From the NCBI GenBank assembly GCA_002353815.1, contig DEKK01000012.1, forward strand, positions 124,001-188,000: 64,000 bases of DNA, written 5' to 3'. The position numbers and the translations under genes are program-made. The DNA is from Bifidobacteriaceae bacterium UBA2724. Its GTDB lineage: Bacteria; Actinomycetota; Actinomycetes; Actinomycetales; Bifidobacteriaceae. The notes under the pieces were generated by a model. The model saw only the letters and a list, made by a program, of their open reading frames with translations. It was not told the origin of the DNA and made no database searches. This document shows, piece by piece, positions 36,612-45,477 of the stretch (the stretch's first letter is position 1; the number at the start of each line of letters is the position of its first letter).

Positions 36612-36700
36612 GCTCGCATCCGGGCACCGCGGACCGTTGATCATAGGCGCGGCCAACGTAGAAAGGCGACAGCTCACATCCGGGCACCGCGGACCGTTGA
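36612..36700. repeat. Two 29-bp direct repeats separated by 31 bp
   Basis: Copies at 36612-36640 and 36672-36700 begin GCTC and end GGACCGTTGA, match at 28 of 29 bases (the mismatch is the fifth base) and are exactly 60 bp apart. They lie in the 276-bp gap between dprA and the flavoprotein gene. No third copy precedes or follows at the same spacing, and no cas gene is nearby. Confidence 0.85.
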
Positions 36701-36847
36701 CAACGTCCGTGCCTTCCGACAAGCCCACCGCGCCCGGTCATCTTCGTCGGCACCGCCCTTCGCCTTGGCGCGACCGCCGGCAAAGCCCCTCAATCCCCTC
36801 ACATTCCCGCCGCGGCACTGTTGCGGGGTCGTGACACAATCAAAGGC

Positions 36848-38698
36848 ATGAGTCCTCAACAGGTGAAAGACAAGTATGATCTCATCATCGTCGGCGCCGG
36901 CGCGGCGGGGTTGTCGGCCGCCCTCGGCTTCCTGCGTTCCTATGATCTGACCGGGGCGAGCGCATACCCCGACGTGCTTGTCATCTCGAAGCTGCAATCG
37001 CTGCGCTCCCACACGGGTTCGGCGGAAGGCGGCATCGCGGCCTCGCTGGGCAATGTGGAAAAGGACGATTGGCACTGGCATTACTTCGACACTGTCAAAG
37101 GCGGCGACTATCTGGTCGACCAGGACATGGCCGAGATTCTCGCCCGCGAGGCCCCGGCCACCGTTGTGCAGCTCGAACACGATGGCGTGGCGTTCTCCCG
37201 TCTGGACAACGGCAAGATAGCGCAGCGTCTGTTCGGCGGGCACACGTCGAATTTCGGCGAACAGTCCGTGCACCGCACGGCGTATGCCGCCGACCGCATC
37301 GGCCACCAGATTCTTCACTCCCTGTGGCAGCAATGCGTGGCCGAGGACGTCGAATTCGCCGAGGAATGGTACGTGACCGACCTCGCCATCGAACGCAACG
37401 ACGGCGCAGAGGCGACGTGCAGCGGAGTCGTGGTGCTCGACACGCACACCGGCGAGCTCCATGAACTCAAGGCATCGAACGTCATCATCGCCACCGGAGG
37501 GGCGGGGCGACTGTTCCACACCACGTCGAATTCCTGGGATCTGACAGGCGATGGGCTCGCCCTCGCCGTGCGCGCCGGGCTCAAACTGGAAGACAGCGAA
37601 TTCGTGCAGTTCCACCCCACGGGACTGGCCCACACGGGCATCCTGCTGTCCGAGGCCGCGCGTGGCGAAGGCGGCGTGCTGCGCAACAGCGAGGGCGAGG
37701 CTTTCATGAAGCGGTACGCGCCCGAGCACGCCGACCTGTCGGCCCGCGACGTCGTCACCCGGTCCATCGCATCCGAGGTCAGGGCCGGCCGTGGTGTCGC
37801 CGACCCCCTCGACCCAGACGGCCCCAAGGACTGCGTCTGGCTCGACCTGAGGTCCTTGGGCCGCGACATCCTCGAATCCAAACTGCCCGAGGTGTATTCG
37901 ACAATCAGGAATTACGCGGGCATCGATGCCGCCACCGATCTCGTGCCGGTGAAACCGACCGCGCATTACACGATGGGAGGCATCCCCATCAACGCGAACG
38001 GCGAGGTCTATGACTACCACGACGGCGCACGGCATATCGTAACGGGATTGTATGCGGCCGGCGAATGCTCGTGCGGCAGCGTGCACGGCGCGAACCGCCT
38101 CGGCGCCAACTCGCTGCTCGACGCCTGCCTATTCGGACACCGTTCGGGAGTTGCCGTCGCGCATCGCGTCATGGACGCCGCTTCGGACGCCCCTCTGCCG
38201 GACGCCGGCACGCGCGCGTTGGATGCGGCGTACGCAGACCGCAAGAACGCCATCGCAGCCATCCTCGCCCCCACGGGTTCTGCCGCATCGGACAACGCCT
38301 CCGAATCCAACCCCTACGCGCTCATGTCGGCGCTGGGCGGACTCATGGAAAAGGATTGCGCCATCCGATGCAACACGGAAAGCATCGCCGACGCACAGCG
38401 CGTGATAAAGACCCAGCTCGCCCCGCAGGCCGAGGCCCTCACCGCGCACAGCGACGTGGCGGAGTTCAACCAGGAGCTCACCGCGATCATGGAGGTGCGC
38501 AACCTCATCACCGTCGCACAGGTCATGCTGGCCGCCACCGCCGCCCGCAAGGAATCGCGCGGCTCGCTGTTCCGCACGGACTGCCCCGAGCGCGACGATG
38601 CCAACTTCCTCAAGCATTCCCATGTCGACGCGCAGGGAGCTGTCGAATGGGAACCTGTGACGATCAAGGACTTCAAGCCCGAGGCCCGCACATACTGA
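36848..38698 (+). CDS. frdA: Fumarate reductase/succinate dehydrogenase flavoprotein subunit
   Basis: 616 residues with the FAD fold DLIIVGAGAAGLSAAL (about 11-26), SHTGSAEGG giving the His that carries covalent FAD, the substrate HFHPTGL-type motif as QFHPTGL and catalytic Arg in RGEGGVLRN, and YTMGGI near the C-terminal half. This is the SdhA/FrdA pattern rather than L-aspartate oxidase, supported by the FrdB neighbour. No membrane anchor genes (frdC/D, sdhC/D) follow. The ATG at 36848 is chosen as the first Met before the FAD motif. It is followed 25 bp later by the iron-sulfur subunit gene. Confidence 0.9.
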   Translation: MSPQQVKDKYDLIIVGAGAAGLSAALGFLRSYDLTGASAYPDVLVISKLQSLRSHTGSAEGGIAASLGNVEKDDWHWHYFDTVKGGDYLVDQDMAEILAREAPATVVQLEHDGVAFSRLDNGKIAQRLFGGHTSNFGEQSVHRTAYAADRIGHQILHSLWQQCVAEDVEFAEEWYVTDLAIERNDGAEATCSGVVVLDTHTGELHELKASNVIIATGGAGRLFHTTSNSWDLTGDGLALAVRAGLKLEDSEFVQFHPTGLAHTGILLSEAARGEGGVLRNSEGEAFMKRYAPEHADLSARDVVTRSIASEVRAGRGVADPLDPDGPKDCVWLDLRSLGRDILESKLPEVYSTIRNYAGIDAATDLVPVKPTAHYTMGGIPINANGEVYDYHDGARHIVTGLYAAGECSCGSVHGANRLGANSLLDACLFGHRSGVAVAHRVMDAASDAPLPDAGTRALDAAYADRKNAIAAILAPTGSAASDNASESNPYALMSALGGLMEKDCAIRCNTESIADAQRVIKTQLAPQAEALTAHSDVAEFNQELTAIMEVRNLITVAQVMLAATAARKESRGSLFRTDCPERDDANFLKHSHVDAQGAVEWEPVTIKDFKPEARTY

Positions 38699-38723
38699 CG
38701 CGAAGCAGAAAGGAGCACCAGCA

Positions 38724-40280
38724 ATGACAAGCACAGAGCAGATGATCACCGTCACGTTGCGCGTCCACCGCTTCGCGCCCCAGGCACAGACAGCGCCGCA
38801 GGCGCAGGAGGCCAAGCAGCCCGACGCCCCGCAGCGCCGCAGGCGCCACAGCAGTCCGTTCGCTCGACTTGACGCCAAACGCGCACACGGCGGCGATGGC
38901 ACCGACGGCGCGAACCGCTCGTTCGCCTCGGCACGCCGCCGCGAACACGTGAGCCCCTTCGCACGGCTCGACGCCCAACGCGCCGCCAACGACACCAACG
39001 CCAACAGCGCAGCCAGCGCATCCACGCCGGCCGCAGCACCCGCCCCCGCACACCGCCGCCACGACCACGTGAGCCCTTTCGCACGGCTCGACGCCCAACG
39101 CGCCACCAACGACGCCAACACCGACGCCAACACCGACACCAACACCGACACCAACACCGACACCAACACCGGCACCAACGCCGCCAACGCATCCACGCCG
39201 GCCGCAGCACCCGCCCCCGCACACCGCCGCCGCGACCACGTGAGCCCCTTCGCACGGCTCGACGCGCAGAAGGGCGCATCCCTCGCGGCAGCGACAGACG
39301 CTTCCCCCACCCCGGCCCCGCGGGCAACGGAAAACGCCTCCGCCGCCGTTTCCATCGACCAGTTCCCCTACCTCATGCCCACGCACCGCCGCGCGCCCCG
39401 CCATGCGCACGCGCTTACGTCGCGCCGCGCGGCATCCACGCTCGGCGGAGCCCCGGTCGCAGGAGGATTCGCCGGCTCCAACGGCGGACGCGCCTGGATC
39501 CAGGAATACACGCTCGTCACCAACCCGCAGACGTCGCTGCTCGACTGCCTGCTGCGCATCAAACGCGAACAGGACCCGACGCTGGCATTCCGCTACTCCT
39601 GCGGGCACGGCATGTGCGGCTCCGACGCCGTGGCGATCAACGGCACCCCTTCGCTGCTGTGCAAGACCACGGTGGCGCAGGCCGCGGCGAGTGCGAAAAC
39701 CGATTCGGGATTCCGCCACACCGCCCCTTCCGATGCCTCCGCGCCATCGGAAGCGCGCTCCGGCGCGGCAACCGAGGACAACGCACTGCCCGATTCCGTC
39801 ACCATCGACCTTGCGCCCATCGCCGGATTCGAGCAAAAACGCGACCTCATCGCCGACATCGAGCCCATGCTCGACCAGATCCGCGCACTCGCCCCGTATC
39901 TCGAGGCCCGCGGTGACCTGGCCCGCACGGCGGACGGCAAGATCAACGTTTTCGAATACCTGCAGTCCCCCGAACAGCTGGCGAAATACGAACAGCTCAC
40001 CACCTGCATCGCCTGCGGCGCGTGCGAGGCGAGCTGCCCCGTCTTCGTCGGCGGCGACGCATTCGTCGGCCCGGCAGCGCTCGTCAACCAGATCCGTTTC
40101 GTCGAAGATTCCCGCGACGGCAAATCCGCCGACCGCATGAAAGCCTTGGGCGAATCCGACGGACTCTCCGCATGCCAGTCCGTGCGCGCCTGCGGCCTGA
40201 ACTGCCCGCAGGGCATCGACGTGGGCGAAGTCATCTGGCAGTTCATCCAGCGCACCCAGACCATGCAGCAGGAGGGCTGA
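38724..40280 (+). CDS. frdB: Fumarate reductase/succinate dehydrogenase iron-sulfur subunit with large repeat insertion
   Basis: 518 residues against about 240-260 for typical SdhB/FrdB. The first strand (TVTLRVHRF, 9-17) is followed by about 240 extra residues, and the ferredoxin domain resumes at WIQEYTLV (258-265). [2Fe-2S] ligands are C293, C298, D301 and C313, the Asp variant also found in E. coli SdhB. The C-terminal clusters use C428, C431, C434, C438 and C484, C490, C494. A second smaller insertion (about 318-355) follows the first cluster. The large insertion contains four copies of SPFARLDA and Asn/Thr/Asp repeats, yet every cluster ligand is intact, so the protein probably still works. 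It is co-transcribed with frdA. Confidence 0.9.
   Translation: MTSTEQMITVTLRVHRFAPQAQTAPQAQEAKQPDAPQRRRRHSSPFARLDAKRAHGGDGTDGANRSFASARRREHVSPFARLDAQRAANDTNANSAASASTPAAAPAPAHRRHDHVSPFARLDAQRATNDANTDANTDTNTDTNTDTNTGTNAANASTPAAAPAPAHRRRDHVSPFARLDAQKGASLAAATDASPTPAPRATENASAAVSIDQFPYLMPTHRRAPRHAHALTSRRAASTLGGAPVAGGFAGSNGGRAWIQEYTLVTNPQTSLLDCLLRIKREQDPTLAFRYSCGHGMCGSDAVAINGTPSLLCKTTVAQAAASAKTDSGFRHTAPSDASAPSEARSGAATEDNALPDSVTIDLAPIAGFEQKRDLIADIEPMLDQIRALAPYLEARGDLARTADGKINVFEYLQSPEQLAKYEQLTTCIACGACEASCPVFVGGDAFVGPAALVNQIRFVEDSRDGKSADRMKALGESDGLSACQSVRACGLNCPQGIDVGEVIWQFIQRTQTMQQEG
38853..39266 (+). repeat. In-frame protein repeats inside frdB
   Basis: Four SPFARLDA units (residues 44-51, 77-84, 117-124 and 174-181) are each preceded by an Arg/His-rich segment (RRREHV, HRRHDHV, HRRRDHV). 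The third and fourth are separated by short NTDT repeats (about 39120-39180), and the piece ASTPAAAPAPAHRR is duplicated. The DNA between units is nearly identical, so this block grew by duplication. Confidence 0.9.
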
Positions 40281-40456
40281 GAGGAGCCCCGCGGCGGAGT
40301 CCGTCTCCATCTGCCCGGCTTCGCGGATTCCCGGCGTCTCCGCCATCCCGCCCGCCGTGGCTGGATCGCCCCACCCCGTCTTCCGGGCACTGCCTTCAAG
40401 GCCATCCACCCTACCGGGCCCTGCCCCGCGTCCATCCCCGCCCGCACCTCGCAGCG

Positions 40457-40472
40457 TGTCCAAAGGTGGACA
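40457..40472. promoter_or_regulatory. 16-bp inverted repeat before the O-methyltransferase gene
   Basis: TGTCCAAAGGTGGACA has 6-bp perfect arms and a 4-bp spacer. It lies about 40 bp before TACGCT (40501-40506), which is 7 bp before the ATG and may be the -10 of a leaderless message. It is a possible operator. Confidence 0.45.
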
Positions 40473-40513
40473 TTTTCTTCATCCCTGCCCTTTTTCTCTG
40501 TACGCTTGCAACC

Positions 40514-41185
40514 ATGAGCCTGAATGTGTATGAAAACATCGCCCGCGGCTGGGATTTCATCGAAGACGAGGCCTTGCAGCAAGAGACGGACATCGAGAAA
40601 ACCGCACGTCGTGAACTCAAAAGCGAGGGGCTGCGCGCCTGCTTTGCATCGCAGGCATCGTTCATCGCCCATGAAGCGCAGGCCGTGAGGGCACAGTCGG
40701 TCATCCTCCTCGGAGGCGCGCCGGTCATCGAGGCCATGCACCTCGCCGACACCCTCGTCAGCGAAGGCCAGGTGACGATCATCGACACGTCGAAGCCCGC
40801 CACCCAGCTGGCTTCGCGACTGTTCAAGTCATTCGAAGACACGAGCACCATCCGCGTGCGCATCATCAACACAAGCGGCGACGTGTACCTGCCGCGCCTC
40901 AATTCGATGGATTACGACATAATCGTGGCCGGCGGCTCCCCCGAGAACTACACCACCGCCTACGAAAACGCCGAACGCCTGCTTCATCGCGGCGGCGAGC
41001 TGATTTTCAGCGACATCCTCGCCTATCTCAACGAAGACTCAAAGGGAGGCGTTCCGAATCCCGCCGACCGCACGTCCAAGGCGACCTCCATGCGTTCCCT
41101 GATGAAGCAGCTCAAGGACGACGACCGCTTCTCGTCCACGCTCGTTTCGGTCGGCACCGGCCTGTCTCTCAGCGTGCTTCGTTAG
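40514..41185 (+). CDS. SAM-dependent O-methyltransferase-like protein
   Basis: 223 residues. The class I methyltransferase (Methyltransf_3-like) fold is suggested by ARRELKSEGLRACFASQASF (about 37-56), a nucleotide-binding glycine turn in VILLGGAPVIEA, the acidic strand end VTIIDTS, and YDIIVAGGSPENY after it. Homologous actinobacterial proteins (Rv1220c type) are called probable O-methyltransferases without known substrates. The usual glycine-rich motif is altered (LGGAPV), so SAM binding should be treated with some caution. The gene is single and ends at a strong bidirectional terminator. Confidence 0.7.
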   Translation: MSLNVYENIARGWDFIEDEALQQETDIEKTARRELKSEGLRACFASQASFIAHEAQAVRAQSVILLGGAPVIEAMHLADTLVSEGQVTIIDTSKPATQLASRLFKSFEDTSTIRVRIINTSGDVYLPRLNSMDYDIIVAGGSPENYTTAYENAERLLHRGGELIFSDILAYLNEDSKGGVPNPADRTSKATSMRSLMKQLKDDDRFSSTLVSVGTGLSLSVLR

Positions 41186-41252
41186 CCTTTTCGGATGGGT
41201 TCCGCCCTCCGTGGCGCCAATCCATCGCATCGGCCGAATGACCGGAAACGAA

Positions 41253-41293
41253 CAGAATGCCCGGTCATGGCATATCCACGTCCGGGCATTCTG
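41253..41293. terminator. Bidirectional terminator
   Basis: CAGAATGCCCGG (41253-41264) and CCGGGCATTCTG (41282-41293) form a perfect 12-bp stem between the convergent methyltransferase and LOG-family genes. Confidence 0.85.
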
Positions 41294-41381
41294 CGTTACA
41301 AAGGCATGCGAACCGCGGGATTCCCCCCCTATCGCGCCACTCATTCGACCGCCCCCTACGCCGAGAGAGCGGCCCATCGAA

Positions 41382-42539
41382 TCACGCGCCCTCGCGCTTG
41401 GCGACGATGAGCTGGGAAGCGCATTCCACGGCTTCCTCGGGGTCGTCGGTCACGCGGAACAGATTCGGGTCGAAGCTCGAGATCATGCCGCGCGCCTGCA
41501 GCGTGCCGCCGATCCAGTCAAGAAGCCCGCTCCAGTATTCCGAGTCATACAGCACGATCGGCAGCATCGCGGTCTTGTGCGTCTGCACCAGCGTGAGACA
41601 TTCGAACAGCTCGTCCATGGTGCCGAATCCGCCAGGGCACACGATGATGCCGGACGAATACTTGACGAACATGGTCTTGCGCACAAAGAAGTAGCGGAAG
41701 CTCATGCCCAGGTTGACGTACGGATTGATTCCCTGCTCGTGCGGAAGCTCGATGCCAAGGCCCACGGACACGCCGCCTGCGAGCGCCGCGCCTTTGTTGG
41801 CGGCTTCCATGATGCCGGGGCCGCCACCCGTGATGACGGCGATGCTGCGCCGTGCGGCGAGCTCGCCCATTTTCTGCGCGGCGTCGTAATCCGGCGTGTT
41901 GCGCTTGACGCGCGCGGAACCGAACACGCAGATGGCGGGCCCCAGCTCGGCGAGTGCGCCGAAGCCGTCCACGAACTCGGCCTGGATGCGCAACACGCGC
42001 CACGGGTCCATGTGCAGCCAGTCGGTGGATTCGTCATTGTCAAGGAGATGCCCGGAAGTGGTGCCGTTCTGCGGGATCATGGACCCGCGGTAGATGACGG
42101 GGCCGCGGCGGTAGGCGTCGCCCAGCGGCGACTTCGCATCGGCGTCGCTGGCATCATGCGGATCCTGGGGATCCGAATCGCTTCTGAGGGTGTCGGGATT
42201 GATGTTCATCTTTCCACGATAGGTCCGATTCGCGACGTTCGGCGCCCCGCTGGATGCCAGCGCCTCGCTGGACGCCGGCGCCTCGCTGGACGCCGGCGCC
42301 GGGATGGTCTTCATCGCGTCTCCGGTGCCGTTGTCCGCGCCGTTTTCGTGGGATTGAGCGGGCGTCGCGCCTTTCGCAACGCCCGTGTTCCGGCGACCCT
42401 CGTCTGCGATTCCGGTCCCCGGCATGCCGTCGGCATCGCCGTGCCTTTCATCGAATCCACCTGCCATGCCGAGCGCCTCGGCCTCGTACAGATCCTCGGG
42501 TTCGTCCTCTGCCGTCCTGTAGCGGAAATACTTCCTCAT
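41382..42539 (-). CDS. TIGR00730/LOG-family Rossmann-fold protein
   Basis: 385 residues. The core (about 165-370) shows ICVFGSAR, ITGGGPGIMEAANKGA and the family motif PGGFGTMDELFE, which in LOG enzymes catalyses release of ribose phosphate from nucleoside 5'-monophosphates; older annotations call them lysine decarboxylases, incorrectly. The first 150 residues are an actinobacterial extension with Glu/Asp-rich parts and tandem units (ASSEA, ASSEA, ASSGA) encoded by an 18-bp tandem repeat (about 42243-42300). The start has AAGGA about 10 bp upstream. It seems monocistronic. Confidence 0.87.
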   Translation of the reverse strand: MRKYFRYRTAEDEPEDLYEAEALGMAGGFDERHGDADGMPGTGIADEGRRNTGVAKGATPAQSHENGADNGTGDAMKTIPAPASSEAPASSEALASSGAPNVANRTYRGKMNINPDTLRSDSDPQDPHDASDADAKSPLGDAYRRGPVIYRGSMIPQNGTTSGHLLDNDESTDWLHMDPWRVLRIQAEFVDGFGALAELGPAICVFGSARVKRNTPDYDAAQKMGELAARRSIAVITGGGPGIMEAANKGAALAGGVSVGLGIELPHEQGINPYVNLGMSFRYFFVRKTMFVKYSSGIIVCPGGFGTMDELFECLTLVQTHKTAMLPIVLYDSEYWSGLLDWIGGTLQARGMISSFDPNLFRVTDDPEEAVECASQLIVAKREGA

Positions 42540-42895
42540 TGTTCAGTTATCCTTCTGTTGTCGTGCCGCTTCTCTCATTCCTTTTTCATGCGGCCTGTGT
42601 GTTCTTTTCGCTTCTTTTTCTTGGAGTGATTCCAGTGTATGGCTGCAGGATAAGCACGGGGCAACGGACGGTGAACGGATTGCGGCGGGAACGCGAAATG
42701 CTGGGAAACGCGGGGCACGGAGAGGAAAGGAGACGGGGCGGACCGTCTCTTTCAATCGACGTGCGCCGCATGCTCTTCCGGTGCCGCATTCGCAGCACAG
42801 GAAAATGCCGGCGTCACAGCATCATTGCACCCGCAATGGCAACCCCGCCCGCTTCCCCTCACCCTCCCAGACGGCCCCTCGCCAGACACGACAAA

Positions 42896-42927
42896 AGCCG
42901 GCGCCATCCCAACGGATGACACCGGCT
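42896..42927 (-). terminator. Rho-independent terminator after nhaA
   Basis: On the minus strand a 14-bp stem, with two G-U pairs, closes a 4-base loop and is followed by TTTTGTCG. It ends the nhaA transcript 98 bp after its stop. The remainder of the gap to the LOG gene (42540-42895) shows no gene I can support. Confidence 0.85.
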
Positions 42928-43024
42928 CATAGTCATGCACATGGTGCGAAATGCGGCCAAGGCCTCGCGGCGGGCCACGGCGGCGAAGTCTGGAGACTGA
43001 CGTGCCGGCCCGCGCGCGACCCGA

Positions 43025-44458
43025 TCAGTCCAGTCCCTCGTCGTCCTCGGGCTGCGGGCCTTCGGCGGCGACCTCGGAGGCCACGTCGGCGGCGGACGTT
43101 TCGACATACGGGAACGCGGCATCGCCATCCACGTGGCTCATGTCGGCGAGCTCGGCGGCGTCCTTCTCCGACAGCTTCGGAGCCTCGGCCTTCATGCGCG
43201 CCACCTTGGCCGTGTAACGCTTGGACTGGTGGGCCAGCAGCACGCTGGCGATCACGGCGGACAGGATCGAGCCCACGAGGACGCCAAGGCGAGCCTCGCC
43301 CGACAGCTCGGAGTTCTTGAAGGCCAGCGACGCGATGAGGAACGACACGGTGAAGCCGATGCCGCAGGCGGTCGCCATCGGGAACAGGTCGCGCACGCGC
43401 AGCCCCTTGGCAAGCTTCAGACCTGCGACGTGGGTGGTGAACCACGAGACGAGCATGACGCCGCACGGCTTGCCGACGATGAGGGCGAGCGCGATGCCCA
43501 TGACGAGCGGCGAGGTGAACATGTGCACGCCCAGGTTGTCGAAATGGATGCCCGTGGCGAACAACGCGAAGATCGGCAGCGCCAGAAGCGCGGAGAACGG
43601 ATTGAGCTTGTCATGGTAGCGCTCGGCGCGCGGGGAATCCTCGTCGTGGATGACGTTCGCCGGGGTCAGCAGGCCGACGAGTACGCCCGCAAGCGTGGGA
43701 TGGATGCCGGCTTCGAACATCATGATCCATGCCAGGATTCCATCGGCCGCGACGAGTATCCACGGGACCTTCGTCATGCGCACGAGCAGGCTCCACACCA
43801 CTGCGCACACCACGATGCCGAGGAACCAGTACCATTCGTTGACCGACGAGAAGCACACGGCGATGACGATGATGCCCAGCAGGTCGTCGACGGTCGCCAG
43901 AGTCATGAGGAATGCGCGGATGGCACCGGGCAACGCCTTGGCGAACAGCGCCAGGATGGCCAGGGAGAACGCGATGTCCGTGGCGGTGGGCACTGCCCAG
44001 CCGTGCGCCACTTCGCTGAACGGGTGGACCGTGCTGTCGCCGACGACCTCGTTGCCGACGCCGCCGGGCCCGAGCTGCGAGAACAGCTTGGAGACACACA
44101 GGAACACGACGGGCGGCACGGCCATGCCGCCCACTGCCGCGAGCATCGGCACCGCCGCGGCCTTGGGGTTCGACAGCGAGCCGGACGTGAGCTCCTGTTT
44201 GAGGTCGAGGCCGACGCACAGGAAGAACAGCGTCAGCAGGCCGTCCTGCGCCCATTCGGACACCGACAGGTAGAAATCGGTGTTGGGAATGCCGATCTTG
44301 GTCTCGGACAGCCCGATGAACCAATGGTAGGTGAATGGCAGATTGGCGAGCAGAAGGCCGACGAAGGCGAAGCCCAGCATGATGAGGCCACTCGAACGAT
44401 CCGACGAAGCAAGTCTGCGAAGTTTGGTCCCGATGCTGACTTTTTCTGACGAGCTCAT
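43025..44458 (-). CDS. nhaA: Na+/H+ antiporter NhaA
   Basis: 477 residues, about twelve membrane segments. The family-defining pair of aspartates appears in TLATVDDLLGI, and PTATDIAFSLAIL and GLDLKQELTSG are further NhaA signatures. NhaA exports Na+ in exchange for protons, a role in pH and salt tolerance. The start is at MSSSEKVS (44458), where GGAAG stands 6 bp upstream. The C-terminal 75 residues are an acidic cytoplasmic tail (SEKDAAELADMSHVDGDA and then EDDEGLD) not found in E. coli NhaA (388 residues). It is transcribed alone. Confidence 0.95.
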   Translation of the reverse strand: MSSSEKVSIGTKLRRLASSDRSSGLIMLGFAFVGLLLANLPFTYHWFIGLSETKIGIPNTDFYLSVSEWAQDGLLTLFFLCVGLDLKQELTSGSLSNPKAAAVPMLAAVGGMAVPPVVFLCVSKLFSQLGPGGVGNEVVGDSTVHPFSEVAHGWAVPTATDIAFSLAILALFAKALPGAIRAFLMTLATVDDLLGIIVIAVCFSSVNEWYWFLGIVVCAVVWSLLVRMTKVPWILVAADGILAWIMMFEAGIHPTLAGVLVGLLTPANVIHDEDSPRAERYHDKLNPFSALLALPIFALFATGIHFDNLGVHMFTSPLVMGIALALIVGKPCGVMLVSWFTTHVAGLKLAKGLRVRDLFPMATACGIGFTVSFLIASLAFKNSELSGEARLGVLVGSILSAVIASVLLAHQSKRYTAKVARMKAEAPKLSEKDAAELADMSHVDGDAAFPYVETSAADVASEVAAEGPQPEDDEGLD

Positions 44459-45062
44459 GCTGCTTCCATCCTTCCCTGCGCGCGGTGACGCGATGACACA
44501 CAACGGCAATATGCCGATGCGCTTCGTTTGCCGTGGCCAAATGACTTGTTTTCAACGGATTTCGCAATTTTCATGCGTTCTGTTTTCTGAAAGTTCATCA
44601 TATTAGGTGCGTGTATCCGGAAAATAACGCGAATGAGATTTCGTCCACGAGCCAAGACAGCGGCATCGGCCTGACAACATCTAGGATGCAAGGACCATGG
44701 GGCCGGGAGGGTGGATTAGCGAGGCTGGCCCACGGAACGACGAGAGGCCGGGGGTAGGCGGCGATGCGAGGCCGGACGGAGAGACGGCGCAAGACCGGAT
44801 GCAAGGACCAACGGCGGGGCGATGAACGCAAGAACGGGTGTCGGACGGCGGGGCCTCCGACCGCGACACGAGAACGGAGACGGCAGGGTTCCAGCCGCGG
44901 CACGAGGGCACGCGCCTCCTGGCCACGACGGTTCCTGGATGACTCTGGAGTCAACGGCCGTCGCATCCTTCGAGGAGGCGGAAACCATGCGCGACACGCC
45001 GTAGTTGCGCTCCAGAGTCGATGACTCTAACATTCAGAAATGTTGTGAGCAATCACAATGTT
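44459..45062. other. 604-bp non-coding region with GACTCT/AGAGTC inverted repeats
   Basis: I find no credible gene here. The nhaA promoter should be at the left end, in the AT-rich stretch 44520-44620. GACTCTGGAG (44941-44950) is the exact reverse complement of CTCCAGAGTC (45010-45019), and AGAGTCGATGACTCT (45014-45028) is itself a dyad just before the first tRNA-Arg. Confidence 0.5.
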
Positions 45063-45136
45063 GCGCCAGTAGCCCAATGGATTAGAGCAGCTGACTACGG
45101 ATCAGCAGGTTGCAGGTTCGAATCCTGTCTGGCGCA
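45063..45136 (+). tRNA. tRNA-Arg(ACG), copy 1
   Basis: The 74-nt cloverleaf has acceptor arms GCGCCAG / CTGGCGC, an anticodon stem GCTGA / TCAGC with loop CTACGGA (anticodon ACG) and the T-loop GGTTCGAATCC. The 3' CCA is not encoded. A strong terminator follows. Confidence 0.95.
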
Positions 45137-45141
45137 CAAGC

Positions 45142-45168
45142 AATCCGCGGCAATCCCGCGGATTTTTT
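45142..45168 (+). terminator. Terminator after tRNA-Arg copy 1
   Basis: AATCCGCGG and CCGCGGATT form a perfect 9-bp stem around a 5-base loop, followed by a run of T. The 341 bp from here to copy 2 contain no gene I can support. Confidence 0.92.
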
Positions 45169-45477
45169 GTTTTCAGAGTACCTTCTTCTTTCGCTGAAGG
45201 CGTCGGGTTGCTGATCACGGTCTGTTGGTCACGGTTTGTTGATCACGGCCCCGATCCGACGGGCACCGCCTTTTCCTTGACTTTCCTGCCCCGTTTCCAC
45301 GGCCCGAGCCGGTTCAAAACTCACGCCTCACCCCTGGCGCCGACCCTCCCCGCACCTCCCCCACGACACGAAAACAAGACACGCCGTTTTGGTGAATTCT
45401 GCGGAACGTGGTTATTATATGTGAGTTGCCGCAAGGGGAACGAAGATGAATTCTTCGGTTCCTTCGCAAGCAGCGTT

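Noticed and set aside
36612..36700. CRISPR array
   Set aside because: Only two repeat copies, one with a mismatch, no third unit at the same spacing and no cas genes in the window.
36848..38698. L-aspartate oxidase (nadB)
   Set aside because: The flavoprotein lies directly before an iron-sulfur subunit gene and has the SdhA/FrdA FAD-linking motif; no nadA or nadC is adjacent.
44598..45024. Small genes in the 604-bp gap before tRNA-Arg
   Set aside because: The open frames are Arg/Gly-rich products of GC-rich non-coding DNA, on both strands at once, with no ribosome site or family signature.
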